Positions 33,727-42,100 of a stretch of 64,000 nucleotides of DNA are shown piece after piece. The DNA lies in contig CACYKH010000002.1 of NCBI GenBank assembly GCA_902774915.1, positions 229,902 to 293,901 on the forward strand, given 5' to 3'. Under the pieces are notes generated by a model. The model searched no databases, was not told where the DNA came from, and saw only the letters and a list, made by a program, of their open reading frames with translations. Positions within the stretch are counted from its first letter, which is position 1. Each line of letters starts with the position of its first letter. The stretch comes from an uncultured Lachnospiraceae bacterium (GTDB lineage Bacteria; Bacillota; Clostridia; Lachnospirales; Lachnospiraceae). The position numbers and the translations under genes are program-made.

Positions 33727-34806
33727 TCAGACGAACCTATCAATAAAATCAAGCGTAGAGCAATTTTCCAGCGGAAGCTTTATCGGTCTATTTTCTGCAG
33801 CAGATTTATATATAGCCAGCACCAATTCCAAAGCTCTCTTTCCAGCTTCACCATCAACATAAGGTTTTCTACCATTAGTAATCGCATCTATAACATCAGC
33901 ATATAAAGATGTATGACCATTTCCATATACATTTGATGTGGCCTCTTCTAGCCCTTTATTTTTTGCGTCTGCCTCTGTCTCATCAGCAAAATCCCAAACA
34001 TCTATATTGTTTGTAGATTTGCCACCCAGTTTTACAGTTCCTTTTTCCCCAAATAAATAGAGTGTTTCCTCTAAATTCTGTGGATAAACATTTGTGGTTC
34101 CTTCTATTGTTGCAACGGCTCCATTAGCAAATGTAACAACAGCCATTCCTACATCTTCTGCCTCAAGATAATCATGCTGCTGTTGACGAGTAACACCGTA
34201 AACGGAAACAACATCATCTCCCATCATCCATCTAAGAAGATCTATCCCATGAATACACTGATTCATAAGGCATCCACCATCATCGGCCCATGTACCTCTC
34301 CAAGAGGCCTGATCATAATACTGCTTACCCCTGTTCCATCTCACATGTATTGAGCCATGAGATAATTTACCAAAACGTCCTGATTCTAGCGCTTTCCTCA
34401 TTTGCTGGACAGCCACATTAAACCTATTTTGATGACAAGCCGATACCTTCACCCCTTTTTCTTCAGAGCGCTTTATTATCTCTTCAGCATCTTCCATACT
34501 CATAGCCATAGGTTTTTCTATTATTACATTAATTCCATGATCTATACAATATAAGGCGATTTCCGCATGAGCACCACTTGATGTTGCAATCGCAACAAGT
34601 TCCAGTTCCGGGTGTGAATCGACCATTTCTTTATAATCTGTAAACCGCTCTATTCCTTCGTTATTCTGCAGATTATGTTTTTCTAATAAAGATTCTATAT
34701 TAGCTGATTCTATATCACACGCAGCAATAAATTCTAGTCCATTATTTAGTACGGCTTTTACATGATTTGTTGCAATTCTTCCACAACCGATTAATGCATA
34801 TTTCAT
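33727..34806 (-). CDS. wbpB: Gfo/Idh/MocA-family oxidoreductase, WbpB-like
   Basis: A 359-residue NAD-dependent enzyme: ALIGCGRIATNHVKAV for NAD binding, IIEKPMAMSMEDAEE with the conserved EKP, and DDGGCLMNQCIHGIDLL with the catalytic-region His. It may be the 3-dehydrogenase of the WbpA-E-D pathway encoded at 27962-30972, although it is separated from that set by the Fuc4NAc trio. The substrate is inferred from context only. AGAGGA precedes the ATG. Confidence 0.78.
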   Translation of the reverse strand: MKYALIGCGRIATNHVKAVLNNGLEFIAACDIESANIESLLEKHNLQNNEGIERFTDYKEMVDSHPELELVAIATSSGAHAEIALYCIDHGINVIIEKPMAMSMEDAEEIIKRSEEKGVKVSACHQNRFNVAVQQMRKALESGRFGKLSHGSIHVRWNRGKQYYDQASWRGTWADDGGCLMNQCIHGIDLLRWMMGDDVVSVYGVTRQQQHDYLEAEDVGMAVVTFANGAVATIEGTTNVYPQNLEETLYLFGEKGTVKLGGKSTNNIDVWDFADETEADAKNKGLEEATSNVYGNGHTSLYADVIDAITNGRKPYVDGEAGKRALELVLAIYKSAAENRPIKLPLENCSTLDFIDRFV

Positions 34807-34807
34807 T

Positions 34808-35280
34808 TTAATATTTCCTCTTTTTCATTATTATAGCTGGATATCCAACAACAATATCCACTCCAAGTCTAATCCTTTGAAGTTTAGAAACATATTTATT
34901 CCCATAAACATCATGAATTTTTGAACCAATTTCATTTATTGATAAGTGTATTAATCCAATTTTCCAAAATATGTTTTGTTCCTCTTCAATGTAAAGTCAC
35001 TAACTCTAAATAATTTACTCCCTCCAAAAAGGTAGATACTATCTTTTGGGATATCTATCTCCAATACAGAATTAATAATAACTTTTTCCATACTTGCGTA
35101 ACTAATATACATTACATCAAAGGAATTATATATTTGAGAAAGTTTATTTACAATTTATATAATCAAAAAAATTTCAATTAATACTATTATCTTTAGTTAA
35201 TTGGGGAGCTCCATACATTATACAGTCAATATAAAATCAACTTCTCCAATTAATAATACTTTACTCAAAGCTTTTCTCCA
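34808..35280 (-). pseudogene. Decayed gene remnant between WbpB-like and GT4 genes
   Basis: This gap of about 480 bases holds no intact gene, but pieces of coding sequence remain. One frame runs from ATG 35112 to a stop at 34951 (MYISYASMEKVIIN...). A second frame takes over near 34981 and ends at 34808 with the residues VVGYPAIIMKKRKY, one base before the next gene. Further upstream, near 35230, is a stop-interrupted frame reading KVLLIGEV and YGAPQLTKDN, like a glycosyltransferase N-terminus. At least two frameshifts or stops are needed to join them. The gene was probably a transferase of the cluster that was lost; its family is not identified. Confidence 0.6.
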
Positions 35281-35285
35281 CTAAT

Positions 35286-36407
35286 TTAGAAATCATCTAC
35301 CACGACTCTCATCGTAGATTTCATATTAATCTTATCTTGCGCCAACTTTCTCATATCCATGATTACTTTTTCTTTTTGTTTTTGGCTGGCCAGATGAGAA
35401 TTAAAATATTCAACCACCTGATTCATATCTATTGGATTATCATCATATGAAACGCGAATAACATAATCATTATCTTCTGGTAACACATCTGTTTTAATTT
35501 CTGAGATATACGGGATGCCTCTTGCTATATATTCTCTACTTTTTATACTGCTACTTATAGTTGTTCCTTTTTTATGACCGCCCAATACCTCAACTGCAAT
35601 ATCACATTTATCGAATATTGAATCTAATTCCTGTCCACTTTTCAGACCATAGAATACTACATATTTATCTAAATTCAATTCTTTTACCAATGTTTCATAA
35701 CCTGGCAATGCCACACCATCACCAACCACATGAAGCATTATTTTTCTATTAGTTGGGTTTTTATAGTAATCATATAATCCCAATAAAATTCTTTCAAGGC
35801 CGTGCCATGATTGATATAATGCAACACTGATAATATTAATGGTTTCCGATTCCTCTGTAGGCTTTTTTACCGGGATCCTATCAACGTCAATTCCGTTATA
35901 TGTTTTTATAGTCTTTGTGCCAAAAACCTCTTCATAATCTTGAAAGACTACCATTCTATCAACATATGATTTTAGTTTCCATCTATTCATTCTATCCACA
36001 GCTAAAAACATTTTCCCTAAAAATGTTTCAGATAATTCTTTATCATATTCAACCGTTGGTATTTCAATATAAACCTTGGTCCCGTTCTTTTTAAGGCACT
36101 TTAGTAAAGAAATAAAACGAGAATCACTACAATTGTACCTAAAATATGCACAATCATATTTTTTATATTTCACTATTTTTTTCAGTTTTTCTTCAGCTAA
36201 TGGTTTTGTAATGAATGGGGGTTTTTTTTGAATTACATTTTTTTTTCCGTCCATATCGATATAATAATCATCATTCAATAAATAGGTAAGATCAACATTA
36301 TAACCTAGTTGTTCAAACGCTTTTTTTTGAGAGATGATTTTCTGAGTAATTCCATTAGTCTCTGCATCATCAAATTTCCAGTACGTATAAAACAGAAGCT
36401 TTTTCAT
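35286..36407 (-). CDS. Family 4 glycosyltransferase (GT-B)
   Basis: A 373-residue GT-B protein. The N-terminal half starts KKLLFYTYWKFDDAETNG, and the C-terminal half has INIISVALYQSWHGLERIL, LHVVGDG and VVFYGLKSG, as in GT4 retaining enzymes. It sits next to the decayed gene and before a DUF2304/GT2 pair. The donor is unknown. Confidence 0.8.
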   Translation of the reverse strand: MKKLLFYTYWKFDDAETNGITQKIISQKKAFEQLGYNVDLTYLLNDDYYIDMDGKKNVIQKKPPFITKPLAEEKLKKIVKYKKYDCAYFRYNCSDSRFISLLKCLKKNGTKVYIEIPTVEYDKELSETFLGKMFLAVDRMNRWKLKSYVDRMVVFQDYEEVFGTKTIKTYNGIDVDRIPVKKPTEESETINIISVALYQSWHGLERILLGLYDYYKNPTNRKIMLHVVGDGVALPGYETLVKELNLDKYVVFYGLKSGQELDSIFDKCDIAVEVLGGHKKGTTISSSIKSREYIARGIPYISEIKTDVLPEDNDYVIRVSYDDNPIDMNQVVEYFNSHLASQKQKEKVIMDMRKLAQDKINMKSTMRVVVDDF

Positions 36408-36413
36408 ATATAA

Positions 36414-36776
36414 TCAATCCTTATTATTCTTTTTAATTTCATCATATGTATCTTTACGCAATATTGCCAACTCCTGTGAAAGACGTTTAACTTGTTCTTT
36501 TAGTTTAGATATTTCAGATGAAAGAGCAAAAATAATCATAACAAGAAGAATAATTCCACAAAAAGCCAGCATATTAACAGGATCATATATACCTAATAAT
36601 CTTGATGTTTTAGTCAAAAGTGTTGGCCAAATAGCAAATATCATCACAACTATAGATATTATAACCCATAGTAAACCTAGCTTAAAATCCAATTTGTTTT
36701 TTCCTATTTTTCTGAATATAATAGCAATTGCTATTAACATACTAGCTATTATTATTATTTGTAACTTTAGAGACAA
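36414..36776 (-). CDS. DUF2304 small membrane protein (second copy)
   Basis: A 120-residue protein with three helices followed by a charged, coiled-coil-like tail (SSEISKLKEQVKRLSQEL). Gene order and size match the DUF2304 gene at 21923-22276. It starts directly after the stop of the DPM1-like gene and probably assists it at the membrane. Confidence 0.8.
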   Translation of the reverse strand: MSLKLQIIIIASMLIAIAIIFRKIGKNKLDFKLGLLWVIISIVVMIFAIWPTLLTKTSRLLGIYDPVNMLAFCGIILLVMIIFALSSEISKLKEQVKRLSQELAILRKDTYDEIKKNNKD

Positions 36777-37475
36777 TTATTTTTTCCCACCTTTAATTTT
36801 TGCTATTAATATTGCTAATGAAACTTTTATCATATAATAAACCGCTTTCAAGGGAGATATTGAGGATTCTCCCTCTTCTCTCTCCCTCATTTTCACTGGA
36901 ACTTCTGCTATCTTGTATCCTCTGGTAAGTGCATCAACTGTACTCTCAGGTTCCGGGTAATCTTTTGGATAGTCGAAAGTAAAATCTTTCATAAGCTTTC
37001 TATTAACAATTCTCATTCCAGATGTCGGATCTGTTATCGTAGTTCCCGTTAATAATTTAATCAAAAATGTAAAATATCGTATACCAACTCTTCTTATACT
37101 TGATGATTGAAAACCCTCTTTTTTTATAAATCTAGATCCAATCACCATATCCGATTCTGAGTTGTTTAAACATCCAAGCAGATCCGTCAAATATCTCGCA
37201 TCATGTTGCCCATCTCCATCAAACTGAACTGCCGTATCATAACCATGATAATAAGCATACCTATAGCCAGCCTGAACAGCTCCTCCTATTCCGAGATTTA
37301 TAGGTAAATTTAAATAGTTATAATTATTATCCCTACAAATTTCTAAAGTATTATCCTGGGAACAATCATTTACTATTATATAATCAAATTCTTTTGAATT
37401 AGCTCGAATATCTTCAACTGTTTTTACAATATTTCCAGATTCATTATATGCTGGAATTATAATTATATTATTCAT
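36777..37475 (-). CDS. DPM1-like family 2 glycosyltransferase (second copy)
   Basis: A 232-residue GT2 enzyme: NIIIIPAYNESGNIVKTV, IIVNDCSQDNT and FDGDGQHDA. It is similar to the product of 22276-22971 and has the same DUF2304 partner, so block 2 and block 3 each own a polyprenyl-phosphate sugar synthase. I chose ATG 37475, which follows TAAGG, over a start that overlaps the upstream gene. Confidence 0.87.
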   Translation of the reverse strand: MNNIIIIPAYNESGNIVKTVEDIRANSKEFDYIIVNDCSQDNTLEICRDNNYNYLNLPINLGIGGAVQAGYRYAYYHGYDTAVQFDGDGQHDARYLTDLLGCLNNSESDMVIGSRFIKKEGFQSSSIRRVGIRYFTFLIKLLTGTTITDPTSGMRIVNRKLMKDFTFDYPKDYPEPESTVDALTRGYKIAEVPVKMREREEGESSISPLKAVYYMIKVSLAILIAKIKGGKK

Positions 37476-37498
37476 TTTAATAACCTTATAATTATTAT

Positions 37499-38893
37499 TC
37501 ATCCCCAAAAACGATGTATTAACAAACTACAAACATAACTAATAGAAAATAGGTAAAAGAACATGTCATAAGCGAGAAAATTCTTTTCATTATTAATCCC
37601 CTTCGATTTAAAAGCGACACATAATAGCGGAATAAACGGTATAAAATATCTACTTTGCACTCCATCAAACCGACTTAAAGTTCTAATACCTTCTCTAACT
37701 GTCAAAAGAGGTCCCGTTATATCTAGTCCATATACGTAGAATGACCAAGTAAGCATAGATATCATTATCAAGATTAGCATAGATATACACAGTAATATTA
37801 TTACTATTCTATCAACTTTACCAACTCTTTTTTCCTTTGCATTATCTGTATCTGAAATAAATATATATGTAAACATCGAAAAGAAAATCACGCAATAGAT
37901 AGAACTCACATTCGTATCTAACCAGGCAAATGAGCCAACTAAAGTAACCAAATAATATGCATGTAATTCCTTACAAGACTGAACAAACATTCTTAATAAC
38001 GAATCTATCTCTAATATTGAGGCAAATAACAACTTTATAAAAGTATTATTTCTTAAGATATACAACATACATATCATAGTAATAATAAATAGTGATATCA
38101 ATAAAAATCTATATTTTTTAAATAAAAATACTAAATCTAAATTCCTACCTATTTTAAGATCATATTTATCCAATGGAATAGTAAATAATATCCCCGCAAT
38201 TAATAAATATGGCAATTTTACTATTGCTATTATTAATAAAAGGATACTTGGTAATATAATATTCCTCCATTTAATTATGTTATCTTCAATTTTTAGTTTT
38301 AATAAATAACTTATCAATAAAAAACAACAAGGGATTAGCACCGCATCATAGTTATATGAACTACATTGTTGAATTGTCATTGGTGCTAGAAGCCAAAATG
38401 TCATAATTCTTTTTTTGATAGGTAGCTGAGTGATTGATAAATAGCCCATCCCCAAATAAAACAGTAAAGAAAAAAGTTCACCCACTTGTAAACACACAAG
38501 CATTTTAGCTCCAATAAAATAACTTATATAAAAGCCTATAGCACAAGGTAAATACCAAATAGATCTTTTTGATAATCTCAAATCTGTAATTCTTTTTTTT
38601 GTTGTAAATGAATCTTTTAGTGAAGCTTTATACTTTTCTTTATCAATTTTGACATCTGCATTTCCTATAGCATCCGCTGAGGATGAATTTAAAAAAACAG
38701 TCCCGCTCATTTCATCAAACAACTCAGGCGTCCCAAACGCATTACACATATACCGTATATGGTCATACTCATCTGGAACCTGAAGAACAGGAATCAAAAA
38801 TGAAAATAGACATCCACCTAATAATCCAAATAACAAAAAAATATATTCTGGTTTTTCAATAAATTTTTTTATAATACTAACTACTTTTTTCAT
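37499..38893 (-). CDS. DUF2142-type polytopic membrane protein
   Basis: A 464-residue membrane protein with about 11-12 helices. The motif QVPDEYDHIRYMC in the first loop matches the PDE-x-x-H element of the DUF2142 family, which is related to GT-C glycosyltransferases with an acidic pair in the first outer loop. It probably moves a sugar from a polyprenyl-phosphate donor on the outside, which fits the neighbouring DPM1-like gene. The ATG at 38893 has GAAGGG before it. Confidence 0.8.
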   Translation of the reverse strand: MKKVVSIIKKFIEKPEYIFLLFGLLGGCLFSFLIPVLQVPDEYDHIRYMCNAFGTPELFDEMSGTVFLNSSSADAIGNADVKIDKEKYKASLKDSFTTKKRITDLRLSKRSIWYLPCAIGFYISYFIGAKMLVCLQVGELFSLLFYLGMGYLSITQLPIKKRIMTFWLLAPMTIQQCSSYNYDAVLIPCCFLLISYLLKLKIEDNIIKWRNIILPSILLLIIAIVKLPYLLIAGILFTIPLDKYDLKIGRNLDLVFLFKKYRFLLISLFIITMICMLYILRNNTFIKLLFASILEIDSLLRMFVQSCKELHAYYLVTLVGSFAWLDTNVSSIYCVIFFSMFTYIFISDTDNAKEKRVGKVDRIVIILLCISMLILIMISMLTWSFYVYGLDITGPLLTVREGIRTLSRFDGVQSRYFIPFIPLLCVAFKSKGINNEKNFLAYDMFFYLFSISYVCSLLIHRFWG

Positions 38894-39105
38894 TTTATAT
38901 CCCTTCATGAGTATTAATTCTTCTCATATGAGGTTTATCGCAATATCATAATATATTCTATTACGAATATATAAATCGTCATCATCAAAAGCACTTATAA
39001 GCCATATCACTTATAATCCAACCACAGAAAATCTAAAAACTATAGTTTGAATCATTATCAAATACATAATATATATTGAGCACTCATACTTAAGTCTAAT
39101 ATTTA
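38894..39105 (-). other. AT-rich intergenic region between block 1 and block 2
   Basis: About 210 bases without a gene, the largest gene-free gap in the array apart from the decayed-gene stretch at 34808-35280. It has no clear terminator hairpin. A weak promoter-like pair on the minus strand (TTGGAT, 16 bp, TATAAG, near 39000-39030) could start block 2 transcription. Confidence 0.35.
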
Positions 39106-42100
39106 TTATATCAGTATTTTATAAATTTGAGCACTTTTAACAATCGTCAACTTATTATCTTGAACGTACTTGTACGCCTTTAATGAAATCGAACTGGTAT
39201 CATCTATTAGGCTCTCTAATTTAGATAACCATTCATTACTATCTGAACAAAGCACTATATTATTACCATCATCGGTAACCTCGTTTAATTCACAATTGCA
39301 ACTAGCTATTGTTGCCCTTTTTACCAAAGCAGCCTCTGTCCATTTATTTTCACTTTTACAACAATTAAAGAAAGTATCTTCTAGTGGCATAAGATTTATA
39401 TCAGCTGAGCTGAGAAGAAATGGTAATTCTCTCCAATCAACGAAATCTTTCACATCGACTCTATCTAATAATGAATTGAATTTATTAGATAATTTTAAGC
39501 ATCCTACAACCATAAGTCTAACATCTTTGTTAGTATTCATTATTTGGATGATAGAATCTTCAATCAACTTAAAATCATTATTATGTGTTTTGGAACCACT
39601 AAAATAACCTAAAACTACACCTTCATGCTTCTCAGTTGATAATGTGGCTTTTTGCGAAAGAATATACATGGCCATACTAGCCAAATTACGATTTATTACA
39701 ACTGTCTTATCAGGGAAATCTATGCCTATTATTCTTGCAAGTGTATTTGTTGATGTAGTTATTACATCAGCCTTATTCATACACTCTCTTATAGAATTAC
39801 TATAGCTTTCAAATCCCGCATATTCTTCATCTTCAAGGAATTCAAGTCCTAAAATCTTATCATAATCATAGATATAATCATCTATATCATAGATTATAGG
39901 TTTATCTTTTACCCTATCTAAAAATCCTATTAGTTTTCCTATATACCGACACCTATATATATATACATGAGAATATTCTTTTAGTTCAGCATCTGAAATA
40001 GTATCCAAATCTTCAACGCTTACATACTTTGATTCTATTCCTTCTAAAATTAACTGTTCTTGGAAGTGTTCCATTCTATACCTAGACGAAAAAGATATAT
40101 ACTCGGCTATACATAGAACTTTTCGAGCTTCTTCCTTTATTTCATCAAATATTTTAAGTTCGGACGCGAAAGAATTAAATGTTTCTATAATTTCCTTTGG
40201 ATTTCTAGAACCCAATATGCAACCTTTGTCATATACCTTAACTCTTTCAGCAGGAGCACCAAAATCGAAACACGCAACAGGATAATTCATTTTTATGATT
40301 TCTTCTGTTGTATAAGAAAAAGTTTCCGGCCAAATAGAAGGAATTAGGAAAATATCAATATCATTCTCTAATACAATTCTTGGAAGATCTTCAACGAAAT
40401 ATTTTCCAGTTTTTCTAAAGTATTTGTTTTCCTCTATAGGATTAGGATCACTTGGATCATCTATTCCTATCAATACAAATCTTATGTTTGCTTCATCTTG
40501 TTCAACTTGTTTTATTAAGTCTTCAACTACTCTTTTTCCCTTATGTTCGGAAAGCACACCTAATAAACCTATATTAAGAGTATTGGTAATCTTTCTCTTT
40601 CTTTTTATAGGAATCATATATTCCACTTTATGCGGAACCAGGCTTATATTTTTTAAATCACCATATATATTGTTTAGTATATTAATTGTGTCATTAGAAA
40701 ATGCTCTTACTTCATCACACTTTTCAAGAAAGGCTTTCCAATTATCTCTCCATTCATCTATTGAAGAACAAGAATACTGTTTATCAAATCCATCCGAATG
40801 GAAGTATTTGTCACAATCAAAGTACTCTCCATCAAAACTATAATTATAGTTTTGCACTGATACAAGATTAATTGTTGGACTAACCGCAAAATAATCATGC
40901 ATAAGCATTGTAAGTTTACACTTTTTACTATTAGATAAATCCACTATTTCATCTAATAAACCAAAAAGATTAGGATAAGTTACAAGTTCATTAATAACTA
41001 TTTCGTCCACGTTTATTAGTTTAATATATTCTTCTAATTCATCAATTGTATCAAAGAATATAGTTTTAGTATCTTTATTGTGGATACGTAATTCATACCT
41101 GTTTTCAAATATAATATATCTTACTTCAAGTACTATATTATCCGAATTATTCCACTTTACGATCTGCTGTTTTAAATAAGAATCTGCTCCACCACCTAAA
41201 TCATGATTGAAAACAACTATCACCTTGTTATTTCCATAGTTGCAATCTATTTGCAATTTTATTGTATTTCTAAGTGGTTCCAAAGGATTTTTTTCACAGA
41301 ACCGAGCTACATCAGCAAAATAATTTGGATGTTTCTTGTCTAAAGTTTTGGAGTTCTCTTCTAAAAGCTTTTGTTTTTCTTCAGATACAAAGCTACCCCC
41401 ATGCTTATGGTATGCAAAAAGATTTTCTACATGAATATTATAATAATACTTCTTTGCAGCTCTTTGACACCAGTCATTTTCTTCACCAAATCCCTTTCCA
41501 AAAGATTCCTCATCCAAAAAACCAATCTCATTTATTACATTTCTATTCATTCCCATTAGGAATCCCATACCTGTAGGAACAACCGTATATCGAGGTTTAA
41601 ATGCTTTAAAATAAGTGTCTATATCATCCACTGATAAACCTTTGTATATTGGATTATTTTCAGCAAATTTCGGAAAACTAAAAATAGTTGCACTATTAGC
41701 GAATGGGGTTGTGGACGCAACATTTCCATACTTAACAATTGGATACATTAGTCTTTCTAGCCATTCATCAGGTAGTTCAACATCAGTATTCACTAAAACA
41801 ACATGATTATTAGACAATGAAAGACCCTTATTGACTGTTTTTACAAAACCTAGGTTTTCTTCATTGCAAACTAGTTCTACATTATCATATTTACTACTAT
41901 ATTCTTTCAATAATGGAAGAATTCTTTCGTCAGGACTTTTATCATCAACAAGAATGATATGACTTTTAACTTTTGTTTTTCTGATGTCAACTAAAAGTTT
42001 TTTCAGATAATCATATCCATTATATATTGGAATAATCAAGTCAATAGTATCTTCAAAATAATACTTTGTGTCATCCCCATATTTTATTATATCTTCCTGA

